Positions 54,301 through 63,012 of a DNA stretch of 64,000 nt are shown piece by piece. The stretch's first letter is position 1. Each line of letters begins with the position of its first letter. Origin of the DNA: Paracoccaceae bacterium (GTDB lineage Bacteria > Pseudomonadota > Alphaproteobacteria > Rhodobacterales > Rhodobacteraceae); contig WGNF01000004.1 in assembly GCA_016124615.1 (NCBI GenBank), positions 186,001-250,000 on the forward strand, read 5' to 3'. A program made the translations under genes and the position numbers. The notes beneath the pieces are model-generated. The model made no database searches and was not told the origin of the DNA. It saw nothing but the letters and a program-made list of their open reading frames with translations.

Positions 54301-55785
54301 TCAGGCCTCGGCGGCTTCGGCGGCGGCGCGCGCCTCATCCAGCGTGCCCTCTGCGCCGTTGAAGAAGGCGTTCAGGATCACCGCGGAAACGGCGGCCATC
54401 AGGATGCCGGATTCGACCAGCGGGTGGATCGCGGCGGGCATCCACTGGTCGAAGTTCGGCGCCACCATCGGGATCATGCCAAAGCCGATCGAGACCGCCA
54501 CGACGAAGAGGTTGTGCCGGTTGTGGGCGAAATCGACACGGGCGAGGATGCGGATGCCGGTGGCCGCGACCATGCCGAACATCACCAGCCCCGCGCCGCC
54601 CAGCACCGCCGTCGGCAGCGAGGCGACCAGCGCACCCATCTTCGGCACCAGCCCCAGCACCACCATGATCGCCCCCGCCGTCACCGTCACAAAGCGCGAG
54701 CGCACGCCGGTGACGCCGACGAGGCCGACGTTCTGCGAGAACGAGGTATAGGGGAAGGTGTTGAACAGCCCGCCGATCAGCGTGCCAAGGCCATCGGCGC
54801 GCAGACCTGCCGAAAGGCGCGGCTGGGTCATCTTCGCGCCGGTCATGTCGCAGAGCGCGAGGAACATGCCGGTCGACTCGATCATCGTGATCAGCATCAC
54901 CAGAACCATCGTCAGGATCGGCACCAGTTCAAATACCGGCGTGCCGAAGTGGAACGGCACGACCGGCGCGAACCATGCGGCGCCGCCGACATAGGTAAAG
55001 CTCATGGTGCCGACGATGGTGGCGACAACGCCGCCCGCAACGATGCCCATCAGCACGGCGATATTGCCGAGAAAGCCCTTGGCGTAGCGGGCAAAGCCCA
55101 GCACGACGACCAGCACGAGCGCCGAGATCAGCAGGTTGGTGCCGTTGGCATAGGCCGGGTTCGCGACGCTCGCGTTGAGCGAGAGCCCCTGCGGCACCGG
55201 CGGCACGGTCGATCCGGTCGCGGCGGCGAGATCGCCGATATGCTTCAGCCAATCGGCCTGCGCGGGGTCAACCAGTTTCGGCGCGGTCGGGCCGAAGGGC
55301 TGGCCGAAGATCCACCAGATGCCGATCTGCATCAGTGTGATGCCAATCACCGTGATCACCGTGCCGGTCACGACCGAGGGGAAGAAGCGCAAGAGCCTGC
55401 TCGCCACCGGGGCGATCAGCATGCCGACGATTCCGGCGGCCATGATCGAGCCGAAGATGATCCGCGCCCCCTCGGCCCCCGGATGCGGGATGGCGATGGC
55501 GATCATCGGGCCGACCGACGCGAAGGTGACGCCCATCATCACCGGCAGGCGCACGCCGAACCAGCGCGTCAGGCCGAAGGACTGGATCATTGAAACGATC
55601 CCGCAGGCAAAGAGGTCGGCGGAAATCAGGTAGGCGACGTCCTGTTGCGACAGCTTGAGGACGCCGCCGATGATGTAGGGCACGGCGATGGCACCGGCGT
55701 ACATCACCAGCACATGTTGCAGACCGAGCGTGAGGAGCTTTGCCGGTGGCAACACCTCATCGACGGGGTGGGTGGCTTGGGTCAT
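54301..55785 (-). CDS. Xanthine/uric acid permease, NCS2 family
   Basis: Proton-coupled purine-base importer (494 aa, about 14 helices). LTLGLQHVLVMYAGAIAVPYIIGG near the start and the signature NTFPYTSFSQNVGLVGVTGVRSR near residue 345 mark the xanthine/urate branch of NCS2. Clustered with urate and ureide genes, so urate or xanthine is the expected cargo. Last gene of the minus-strand run puuE-allE-allA-permease. Confidence 0.93.
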   Translation of the reverse strand: MTQATHPVDEVLPPAKLLTLGLQHVLVMYAGAIAVPYIIGGVLKLSQQDVAYLISADLFACGIVSMIQSFGLTRWFGVRLPVMMGVTFASVGPMIAIAIPHPGAEGARIIFGSIMAAGIVGMLIAPVASRLLRFFPSVVTGTVITVIGITLMQIGIWWIFGQPFGPTAPKLVDPAQADWLKHIGDLAAATGSTVPPVPQGLSLNASVANPAYANGTNLLISALVLVVVLGFARYAKGFLGNIAVLMGIVAGGVVATIVGTMSFTYVGGAAWFAPVVPFHFGTPVFELVPILTMVLVMLITMIESTGMFLALCDMTGAKMTQPRLSAGLRADGLGTLIGGLFNTFPYTSFSQNVGLVGVTGVRSRFVTVTAGAIMVVLGLVPKMGALVASLPTAVLGGAGLVMFGMVAATGIRILARVDFAHNRHNLFVVAVSIGFGMIPMVAPNFDQWMPAAIHPLVESGILMAAVSAVILNAFFNGAEGTLDEARAAAEAAEA

Positions 55786-55873
55786 TGTCTCTTCCCTTTG
55801 TAGCGCGACGGAACAGGCCTCGTTCTTTGCGCCCCGCGCGTCGGGCCCAGCCGCGCGGGGTCGTCGTCTGCCG

Positions 55874-56359
55874 TCAGGCGATGACGGTAAAGGGGGCGGG
55901 GAACCAGTGTTCCTGCAGGTTGGGCGTGTCGCCGATGCGGTCGACGACGGCGAAAAGGCCGGGGGCCCGCAGCGGCGTCAGCACGCCATGCCAGATGCCA
56001 CGGTGCAGGTTGATCCCCTGCCCCGGCGCGGTCAGGAACGCCAGCGGCGCGCCGGGCGCGCCGTTCTCATCCGGCGCGGCGATGACGAGGAACGGGTGTT
56101 CGGTCATCGGCAGGAAGGCCTGGGAGCCCTCGGGGTGGCGTTCCACCATGTCGAGCCGGTAGGGCAGCGCGCGCGGCTCGGCCCGGAACAGGCTGATCCC
56201 GGCGCGGCCGCCGGGGCCGAAATCGAGGCGGGCACGGTCGTGATAGCGCCCGCAAAGGCCCTGATTGATCAGCCGGTCGGGCGCGCCCGCGGTGTCGAGC
56301 ACGTCGCCGAAGGGGGCGAAGGCTTCGGCGGTCAGCGGTTGGGTGCGGATCGTGTTCAC
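55874..56359 (-). CDS. allA: Ureidoglycolate lyase
   Basis: Splits ureidoglycolate into glyoxylate and urea (161 aa). TAEAFAPFGDVLDT start, ISLFRAEPRALPYRLDMVERHPEGSQAFLPM and GIWHGVL segments are typical of the AllA fold. The glyoxylate product can enter the bhc cycle encoded 5 kb away. Confidence 0.93.
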   Translation of the reverse strand: MNTIRTQPLTAEAFAPFGDVLDTAGAPDRLINQGLCGRYHDRARLDFGPGGRAGISLFRAEPRALPYRLDMVERHPEGSQAFLPMTEHPFLVIAAPDENGAPGAPLAFLTAPGQGINLHRGIWHGVLTPLRAPGLFAVVDRIGDTPNLQEHWFPAPFTVIA

Positions 56360-56371
56360 GGCAACCGCCGG

Positions 56372-56416
56372 GGGTTTTCCACCCCCGGACCCCCGGAGAG
56401 TATTTGCGCCAGAAAG
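56372..56416. repeat. REP-like palindromic element
   Basis: GGGGGTTTTCCACCCCC hairpin with CCCCGGAGAGTATTTGCGCCAGAAAGAA, whose right end matches the element at 50008-50091 (TATTTGC then CAGAAA). It separates allE from allA. Confidence 0.5.
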
Positions 56417-56426
56417 AAACCGGTGG

Positions 56427-57269
56427 TCATTTCAGCGCCCCGAAGGCGCCGGGGCCGCGCAGGCGGGCGTGGCGGTTGACGTCTTTGTAAAGCAGGTAGC
56501 GGAACGGACCGGGCCCTGCGGCATAGCAGGCTTGCGGGCAGTAGGCACGCAGCCACATGAAATCGCCGGCCTCGACCTCGACCCAGTCCTGATTGAGTTT
56601 GTAGACCGCCTTGCCTTCGAGGACGTAAAGCCCGTGTTCCATCACATGGGTTTCCTCGAACGGGATCAGGCCGCCGGGTTGGAAGGTGACGATGTTGACA
56701 TGCATGTCATGGGCGAGGTCGCCGGGGTCGGCGAAGCGGGTGGTGGCCCAGCGGCCTTCGGTATCCGGCATGGCGATGGGGGTGAGTTCGCGGTCGGAGG
56801 TGACGAAGGCGGCGGGCGCGGCAATGCCGGGCGCCGGTTCGTAGAGTTTGCGCACCCAGTGGAAGCGGGCGATGTGCGGGCCGCCGTTCTTCAGGCGCCA
56901 GTTGCAACCGGCCGGGATATAGGCATAGCCGCCGGCGGAAAGCTCGTATTCCTGACCATCGAGCGACAGCCATATCTCTCCCTCCGTCACGAAGAGCACG
57001 GATTGAGCGCCTTCCTCCGGGTCGGGGGTGTCGGAGCCGCCGCCGGGGCCAACCTCCATCACATATTGCGAGAAGGTTTCCGAGAAGCCGGACATCGGGC
57101 GGGCGATCAACCAGAGGCGGGTGTGGGTCCAGCCGGGCAGGCACGAGGTCACGATATCGGAAAACACGCCGCGCGGGATGAAGGCGTAGGCATCGGTGAA
57201 GATGGCGCGGCCGGTCATCAGGCTGGTTTGCGGCGGTAGGCCGCCTTTGGGGGCGTAGTAGCCGGTCAT
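56427..57269 (-). CDS. allE: (S)-ureidoglycine aminohydrolase
   Basis: Bicupin (280 aa) removing ammonia from ureidoglycine to give ureidoglycolate. MTGYYAPKGGLPPQTSLMTGRA is the family start. The N-terminal cupin (about 60-125) and the C-terminal cupin with metal ligands in IPFEETHVMEHGLYVLEGKA (about 210-230) are both present. ATG 57269 overlaps the upstream fusion gene stop by 4 nt. Confidence 0.93.
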   Translation of the reverse strand: MTGYYAPKGGLPPQTSLMTGRAIFTDAYAFIPRGVFSDIVTSCLPGWTHTRLWLIARPMSGFSETFSQYVMEVGPGGGSDTPDPEEGAQSVLFVTEGEIWLSLDGQEYELSAGGYAYIPAGCNWRLKNGGPHIARFHWVRKLYEPAPGIAAPAAFVTSDRELTPIAMPDTEGRWATTRFADPGDLAHDMHVNIVTFQPGGLIPFEETHVMEHGLYVLEGKAVYKLNQDWVEVEAGDFMWLRAYCPQACYAAGPGPFRYLLYKDVNRHARLRGPGAFGALK

Positions 57270-58681
57270 TTGAACATATCCTTGAGGCGCAGTTCGGCGA
57301 TGCGTTCGACCTGCGCGCAGGCCTCGGCGAATTCGGTGGCGCGGTCGTTCGTCAGGCGGCGGCGGAAGGCGGCGAGGATGCTGGCCTTGGTATTGTCGCG
57401 CACGGCGATGATGAAGGGGAAGCCGAAGCGCGCGACGTATTCGGCGTTCATCGTCTCGAAGGTGGCGCGTTCGGCATCGGTGAGGGCATCGAGGCCCGCG
57501 CTGGTCTGCTCGGATGTGGAGGCTTCGGTCAGGCGTTTGGCCTGCGCGAGTTTTCCGGCAAGGTCGGGGTGGGCGGTCAGGACGGCCAGACGTTCCGCCT
57601 CGGTGGCGGAGCGGAAGATGCGGGCGAGGGCGGAGTGGACGCCGACGGCGGAATCATGCGCGGGGCCGAGTTCCAGCGCCCAAGCGCGATCGGCGATCCA
57701 GGGGGAATGTTCGAAGACGCCGCCGAAACGTTCGACGAAGCGGTCGCGCGTCATCTGGCTGGGGCGTTCGAAGCGTTTCGCCGGGTGGGTGGCGGCCCAA
57801 TGGCGTGCCACGTCGATACGGCGCGGGAACCAGACGCCCGCATGGCCACGGGCGTAGTCGAGAAAGCGTTTCAGCCCGGCGATCTTGCCCGGCCGCCCGA
57901 TCAGGCGGTTGTGCAGTCCGACCGACATCATCTTGGCGCCGCCCGCCTCGCCCTCGGCATAGAGCGTGTCGAAGGCGTCCTTGAGGTATTGGAAGAACTG
58001 CTGCCCCTCGATGTAGCCCGGCGCGGTGGCAAAGCGCATGTCGTTGGCTTCCAGCGTGTAGGGGATGATCAGCTGGTCGCGGTCGCCGACCTCGATCCAG
58101 TAGGGCAGATCGTCGTCATAAGTGTCGGAGATCCAGGCGAATCCGCCCTCTTCCGCGACCAGCCGCACGGTGTTGGCGGAGCAGCGGCCGGTGTACCAGC
58201 CGAGCGGACGGGCGCCCACCACCTCGGTATGCAGGCGGATCGCTTCGGCGATGGCGGCGCGCTCCTCCGCTTCCGGCATGTCGCGGTGTTCGACCCATTT
58301 CAGGCCGTGCGAGGCGATTTCCCAGCCCGCGGCCTTCATCGCCGCGACCTGTTCGGGGTTGCGGGCCAGCGCGGTGGCGACGCCGTAGATCGTCACCGGA
58401 ATCCCCATGCCGGTGAACAGGCGATGCAGGCGCCAGAACCCCGCGCGCGCGCCGTATTCGTAGATCGACTCCATGTTCCAGTGCCGCTGGTCCGGCCACA
58501 TCGCGGCCCCGGCGATGTCGGACAGGAACGCCTCTGACGCGGCATCACCGTGCAGCACGCAATTCTCGCCGCCCTCTTCGTAGTTCAGCACCAGTTGCAC
58601 GGCGACCTTGGCGCCGCCGGGCCAGGCGGCATCGGGGGCGTGTTCGCCATAGCCCTGCATGTTGCGTGGATAACGGTTCAT
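57266..58681 (-). CDS. puuE: PuuE allantoinase fused to OHCU decarboxylase (UraD)
   Basis: A 471-aa fusion. Residues 1 to about 305 are a polysaccharide-deacetylase-type allantoinase (YPRNMQGYGEHAPDAAWPGG, MMSVGLHNRLIGRPGK), opening allantoin to allantoate. From about 310 (PSQMTRDRFVERFGGVFEHSPW) a UraD domain with HPDLAGK and SEQTSAGLDAL decarboxylates OHCU to (S)-allantoin. So one chain does two consecutive steps. ATG 58681 has GGAAGGG upstream; the frame is open to 58912 but that part has no homology. Confidence 0.94.
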   Translation of the reverse strand: MNRYPRNMQGYGEHAPDAAWPGGAKVAVQLVLNYEEGGENCVLHGDAASEAFLSDIAGAAMWPDQRHWNMESIYEYGARAGFWRLHRLFTGMGIPVTIYGVATALARNPEQVAAMKAAGWEIASHGLKWVEHRDMPEAEERAAIAEAIRLHTEVVGARPLGWYTGRCSANTVRLVAEEGGFAWISDTYDDDLPYWIEVGDRDQLIIPYTLEANDMRFATAPGYIEGQQFFQYLKDAFDTLYAEGEAGGAKMMSVGLHNRLIGRPGKIAGLKRFLDYARGHAGVWFPRRIDVARHWAATHPAKRFERPSQMTRDRFVERFGGVFEHSPWIADRAWALELGPAHDSAVGVHSALARIFRSATEAERLAVLTAHPDLAGKLAQAKRLTEASTSEQTSAGLDALTDAERATFETMNAEYVARFGFPFIIAVRDNTKASILAAFRRRLTNDRATEFAEACAQVERIAELRLKDMFK

Positions 58682-58841
58682 GCCAAACCCTTCCCGGTTG
58701 CGGTTCATTCTCTTGTAGAGCAATCGAATGCGTGGGGTTTTCAAATAATTCCTGAAAGACCTGTCAAGCGGATCGGCGGTCGCTTCCGGGCGGGAAACCG
58801 GGCAGACTTGCCACCGGATCGGGCGAAACGGGAGAGCGGCA

Positions 58842-59201
58842 ATGCCGGGCGGATTTTTGACGACGCATGTGCTGGATACCGCGCGCGGGCTGCCTGCCGC
58901 CGGGATGCGCATCGACCTCTACCGGATCGAGGGTGAGGCGCGGACGCACCTGCATTCGTCGGTCACCAACCACGACGGGCGGACAGAGGCGCCGATCCTG
59001 CCTGCCGGGCAGTTCGCGACCGGGATGTATGAGCTGGTCTTCCACGCGGGCGCCTACCTCGACGCGACCGGCGCGCCGCCGGAGGCACCGCGGTTTCTGG
59101 ACGTGATCCCGATCCGCTTCGGCATCTCGCAGCACGACAGCCACTATCATGTGCCGCTCCTGCTCTCGCCGTTCGGCTATTCGACCTACCGCGGCAGCTG
59201 A
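58842..59201 (+). CDS. uraH: 5-Hydroxyisourate hydrolase (transthyretin-like)
   Basis: Hydrolyses the urate oxidase product HIU to OHCU (119 aa). [47 protein letters not shown] with the terminal YRGS are diagnostic. Divergent from puuE across 160 bp. Catalytic His residues are in THVLD and HYHVP. Confidence 0.96.
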   Translation: MPGGFLTTHVLDTARGLPAAGMRIDLYRIEGEARTHLHSSVTNHDGRTEAPILPAGQFATGMYELVFHAGAYLDATGAPPEAPRFLDVIPIRFGISQHDSHYHVPLLLSPFGYSTYRGS

Positions 59202-59203
59202 CC

Positions 59204-60121
59204 CTAGGCCGCCTGTGCGCCGCTGATCGCGGCCTTGCAGCGGCCGATCATGAAATCGACGAAAAGCCGGATCTTGGGGTCTTTCAGCCGCCGGTGCGGG
59301 GTCAGGCAGCTCAACTGCACCGGCAGCGGCGGCGTGGCCTCGGCCACCGGCACCAGACTGCCGCTGCGCAGATGGTCGGCGACTTCGAACACCGGCTTCA
59401 TCACGATGCCGCGGCCGTCGAGCGCCCAGGCGGTCAGCACGTCGCCATCGTCCGATTCGAACGGCCCGACGATTTCGAACCGGTGCGGGCCGTCGGGAGT
59501 CAGCAGGGTCCACTGAAACTCCTTGGCGCCGGGAAACCGCAGGTTCAGGCAATCGTGGCGGTCGCGCACCAAGGCGTCGCCATCCAGCGGCATGCCACGG
59601 CGGGCGATGTAGGCGGGCGCGGCGCACAGCACACGCGGGCAATCGGCGACCGCGCGCACCTTCAGCGTGCTGTCGTCGAGGATACCAAGGTGGAAGGCGA
59701 CGTCCAGCCCCTCGGCCGTGATGTCGATGATGCGGTCCGACAGGCGCAGACGCACGTCGATCTGCGGATATTCGTCCTTGAAGACCGGCACCTGCGGCGC
59801 GATCAGGCGGCGGCCGATGCCCAGCGGGGCGGCCACAAAGATCGTGCCGCGCGGGTTCTGGGTGGCGTCGATCACCGCCGACTCGGCCTCGTCGATGGCG
59901 TCGAGTACCTTGCGGGCGCCGTCGTAGAACAGGCGGCCGTTTTCGGTGGGTTGCAGGCTGCGGGTGGTGCGGTTGAACAGCCGCACGCCCAGATGCTTTT
60001 CCAGCTCTGACACCCGCGCCGAGGCGACGGCGGGCGAGGTGCGCTGATCGCGCGCCGCCGCACTCATGCTGCCCAAATCATAGACACGGACGAACATCTT
60101 GATGTTGTTGACGTAGGACAT
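59204..60121 (-). CDS. LysR-family regulator, probably of urate catabolism
   Basis: A 305-aa LTTR. HTH at about residues 12-40 (VYDLGSMSAAARDQRTSPAVASARVSEL style), then a substrate-binding domain from about 90. Between uraH and the divergent puuD, so it likely controls them. AGGATAATCGCC precedes ATG 60121. In the gap to puuD, a TTTG-N9-CAAA near 60157 could be a LysR box. Effector unknown, urate-type metabolite inferred. Confidence 0.85.
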   Translation of the reverse strand: MSYVNNIKMFVRVYDLGSMSAAARDQRTSPAVASARVSELEKHLGVRLFNRTTRSLQPTENGRLFYDGARKVLDAIDEAESAVIDATQNPRGTIFVAAPLGIGRRLIAPQVPVFKDEYPQIDVRLRLSDRIIDITAEGLDVAFHLGILDDSTLKVRAVADCPRVLCAAPAYIARRGMPLDGDALVRDRHDCLNLRFPGAKEFQWTLLTPDGPHRFEIVGPFESDDGDVLTAWALDGRGIVMKPVFEVADHLRSGSLVPVAEATPPLPVQLSCLTPHRRLKDPKIRLFVDFMIGRCKAAISGAQAA

Positions 60122-60221
60122 GGCGATTATCCTGCGGTGATTGAAAGTCCTCACTCATTTGCAGAATTAACAAAAAGGTGCGCGCGGGTATAGCGTTTCG
60201 CAACCACTCAGGAGGGATGCG

Positions 60222-61460
60222 ATGTACGATCTAGCCGTTTTGGCCGAATGGCTGCAGTTCGCGGTGCGCTGGACGCATGTGATCACCGCGATCGCCTGGA
60301 TCGGGTCATCGTTCTACTTCATCGCGCTCGACCTTGGCCTGCACCGCGACCGCAATCTGACCAGCGGCGCGGATGGCGAGGAATGGCAGGTGCACGGCGG
60401 TGGCTTCTACCATGTGCAGAAGTACCTCGTGGCGCCCGAGGCGATGCCGGACCATCTGATCTGGTTCAAATGGGAAAGCTACATGACCTGGGTGTCGGGC
60501 TTCGCCATGATGATCCTGGTCTACTATTTCGGCGCCAACTTCTTTCTGATCGACCCGGCGGTGATGAACCTGACGGTGCCGGAGGCGATCGGCATCTCGA
60601 TCGGCTCGCTGGTGTTCGGCTGGATCGTCTACGACCTGATCTGCAGGTCGAAGTTCGGCGACGACAACACGCGGCTGATGATCGGGCTTTACATCATCCT
60701 CGTCGCGATGAGCTGGGGCTATACCCATGTCTTTTCGGGGCGGGCGGCGCTGCTGCATCTGGGCGCCTTCACCGCGACGATCATGACGGCCAACGTCTTC
60801 TTCATCATCATGCCGAACCAGCGCATCGTGGTGGCCGACCTGAAGGCAGGCCGCAAGCCCGACCCGAAATACGGCAAGATCGCCAAGCAACGCAGCACCC
60901 ACAACAACTACCTGACGCTGCCGGTGCTGTTCCTGATGCTGTCGAACCACTATCCGCTGGCCTTTGCGACCAAGTACAACTGGATCATCGCCAGCCTCGT
61001 GTTCCTGATGGGCGTCACCATCCGGCACTACTTCAACACCCGCCACGCGCGGAAAGGCAACCCGACCTGGACCTGGCTGGCGACCGCGATCCTGTTCGTG
61101 CTGATCGCCTGGCTGTCGACGGCGCCGATGTTCGCGCATGACACCCAGAGCGGCGACATCACCCCCTCGCCCGCCGATGCGAAGTTCGCGCAGGCCGCCG
61201 GGTTCGAGGATGTGACGCAAATCGTGCAGGGCCGCTGTTCGATGTGTCACGCGAAAGAGCCGGGCTATGATGGTATTCTGTGGGCGCCGAAGGGCGTGCG
61301 GCTGGAAACCCCCAACGAGATCGCGCATGAGGCCGAGCGCATCTACATTCAGGCTGGCGTGACCCATGCCATGCCGCCCGCCAACCTCAGCATGATCGAA
61401 CCGGCCGAGCGGGCCAAGATCGTCGCCTGGTACCGCGCGGCGACCGGACAGGGCACCTGA
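60222..61460 (+). CDS. puuD: Membrane-bound urate hydroxylase PuuD with cytochrome c domain
   Basis: Oxidises urate to 5-hydroxyisourate (412 aa). N-terminal multi-helix urate-oxidase domain (WTHVITAIAWIGSSFYFIALD, HGGGFYHVQKYLVAPE, about residues 1-300) and a C-terminal cytochrome c domain with CSMCH (Cys339, Cys342, His343), so electrons go to the respiratory chain rather than to H2O2. CAGGAGGG precedes the ATG. Confidence 0.95.
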   Translation: MYDLAVLAEWLQFAVRWTHVITAIAWIGSSFYFIALDLGLHRDRNLTSGADGEEWQVHGGGFYHVQKYLVAPEAMPDHLIWFKWESYMTWVSGFAMMILVYYFGANFFLIDPAVMNLTVPEAIGISIGSLVFGWIVYDLICRSKFGDDNTRLMIGLYIILVAMSWGYTHVFSGRAALLHLGAFTATIMTANVFFIIMPNQRIVVADLKAGRKPDPKYGKIAKQRSTHNNYLTLPVLFLMLSNHYPLAFATKYNWIIASLVFLMGVTIRHYFNTRHARKGNPTWTWLATAILFVLIAWLSTAPMFAHDTQSGDITPSPADAKFAQAAGFEDVTQIVQGRCSMCHAKEPGYDGILWAPKGVRLETPNEIAHEAERIYIQAGVTHAMPPANLSMIEPAERAKIVAWYRAATGQGT

Positions 61461-61553
61461 GCGGCCATTCCTGCGGGTCCGACCTTCGGCCCCCTCGCGG
61501 CGGCGCGGCATTCGTGCTAGCACGCGGCGGATTGGGCTTTCGAGGAGGCAAGC

Positions 61554-62447
61554 ATGGACCTGCGTGCAAGACCCTGGCGGTCTGTCCTTTACATTCCGGG
61601 TTCCCGGCAGCGCGCCTTTGAAAAGGCCTGCGATCTGGCCATCGACGCGATCATTTTCGACCTGGAAGACGCCGTAGCGCCGGAAGAGAAGGTTTCGGCG
61701 CGGTCCCTGCTGGTCCACGCCCTGCGGGTAACGGACTTCGGGCCGCGCGCGCGAATCGCCCGGATCAACGGCCTCGACACGCCCTGGGGCCGTGACGATG
61801 CGCGCGCGATGGCGGGATCACATGCCGATGTGGTGCTGATCCCCAAGGTCGGCTGCGCCGCAGATGTGGAGGCTGTGGCCGAACTGGTGCCCGACATCCC
61901 GCTATGGGCGATGATCGAGTCGCCGCGCGGCGTGCTGAACGCCGCCGAGATCGCAGCGCATCCGCGCATGCAGGGCTTCGTGCTGGGCACCAACGATCTG
62001 GCCAAGGATCTGGGCGCGCGGTTCCGCGCCGACCGGCTGCCGCTGATGACCAGCTTGCAGATGGCGCTGCTGGCCGCGCGGGCCGAGGGGCTGATCTGCC
62101 TTGACGGGGTCTACAACGCGTTCAAGGACGATAACGGCCACAAGGCCGAATGCGCACAGGGCCGCGATCTGGGCTTTGACGGCAAGACCATCATCCACCC
62201 GCGCCAGATCGCCGTGGCGAACGCCGCCTTCGCCCCCGGCGAGGATGAAATCGACCTGGCCCGGCGCCAGATCGAAGCCTTCGAGGCCGCACAGGCGCAG
62301 GGCAAGGGCGTGGCGGTGGTGGACGGCAAGATTGTCGAGAACCTGCATATCGTGACGGCCCGCCAGACCCTGGCCAAGGCTGAAGCGATTGCGGAATTGA
62401 CCGCCCTGCATGCGGCGCAGGAAGAGAAACTCGTCCAGGAAGCATAA
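61554..62447 (+). CDS. mcl2: (3S)-malyl-CoA thioesterase
   Basis: HpcH/HpaI-citrate lyase beta fold (297 aa). PWRSVLYIPGSRQRAFEKA, DAIIFDLEDAVAPEEK, WAMIESPRGVLNAAEIA, VLGTNDLAKDLGARF and FDGKTIIHPRQIAVANAAF match R. sphaeroides Mcl2, which hydrolyses (3S)-malyl-CoA to malate in the ethylmalonyl-CoA pathway. Mcl1-type lyases are the alternative; the Mcl2-like C-terminus GVAVVDGKIVENLHIVTARQ and the neighbour mch favour thioesterase. Confidence 0.88.
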   Translation: MDLRARPWRSVLYIPGSRQRAFEKACDLAIDAIIFDLEDAVAPEEKVSARSLLVHALRVTDFGPRARIARINGLDTPWGRDDARAMAGSHADVVLIPKVGCAADVEAVAELVPDIPLWAMIESPRGVLNAAEIAAHPRMQGFVLGTNDLAKDLGARFRADRLPLMTSLQMALLAARAEGLICLDGVYNAFKDDNGHKAECAQGRDLGFDGKTIIHPRQIAVANAAFAPGEDEIDLARRQIEAFEAAQAQGKGVAVVDGKIVENLHIVTARQTLAKAEAIAELTALHAAQEEKLVQEA

Positions 62448-62457
62448 GGGAAATCGC

Positions 62458-63012
62458 ATGGCACTTCTGATCCTCGGGGTGGCGTTCTGGTATGTGTCGC
62501 ATCTGTTCAAGCGCATCGCGCCCGGTGCGCGTCTGGCGATGGGCGATCGCGGCAAGGGCGCGGTGGCGGTCGGGCTGGCGATTGCGCTGGTGCTGATGGT
62601 GATCGGCTACCGGTCGGTGCCGAACATGCCCAACCTGATCCTGATCCCCGGCAACGGGCACCTGAACAACACGCTGATGCTGATCGCGGTGGTGGTATTC
62701 GGCGCGGGCATGTCGAAGGGCGTGCTGTGGACCTATATCCGGCACCCGATGCTGTGGGGCACCGCGCTTTGGGCGCTGGCGCACCTGACGGTGCGCAATG
62801 ATGTTCCCTCGATCATCCTCTTCGGCGGCATGGGTCTGTGGGCGCTGATCACGATTGCGGTGATCAACCGCGCCGGGCCGTGGCAACGCCCGGCCTCGGG
62901 CGGGATCAAGCGCGATGGCGTGCTCGTGGTGATCGCGCTGGTGATGTACGGGCTGATCACCGGCATCCACATGGCGTTCGGCTACAACCCGTTCCTGGGA
63001 ATGTACGCGTGA
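62458..63012 (+). CDS. NnrU-family membrane protein
   Basis: Inner-membrane protein (184 aa, about 5-6 helices), NnrU/NnuR family, with LWTYIRHPMLWGTALWALAHL. NnrU is linked to nitric-oxide/nitrite metabolism in some bacteria, but many homologues lie outside denitrification clusters. Here it sits between two ethylmalonyl-CoA genes, 10 nt after mcl2 and overlapping mch by 4 nt. In R. sphaeroides I recall a similar arrangement. Role unknown. Confidence 0.9.
   Translation: MALLILGVAFWYVSHLFKRIAPGARLAMGDRGKGAVAVGLAIALVLMVIGYRSVPNMPNLILIPGNGHLNNTLMLIAVVVFGAGMSKGVLWTYIRHPMLWGTALWALAHLTVRNDVPSIILFGGMGLWALITIAVINRAGPWQRPASGGIKRDGVLVVIALVMYGLITGIHMAFGYNPFLGMYA

Noticed and set aside
54277..55593. A 438-codon plus-strand frame
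   Set aside because: Antisense to the xanthine/urate permease; composition is His/Arg/Asp-rich with no domain.
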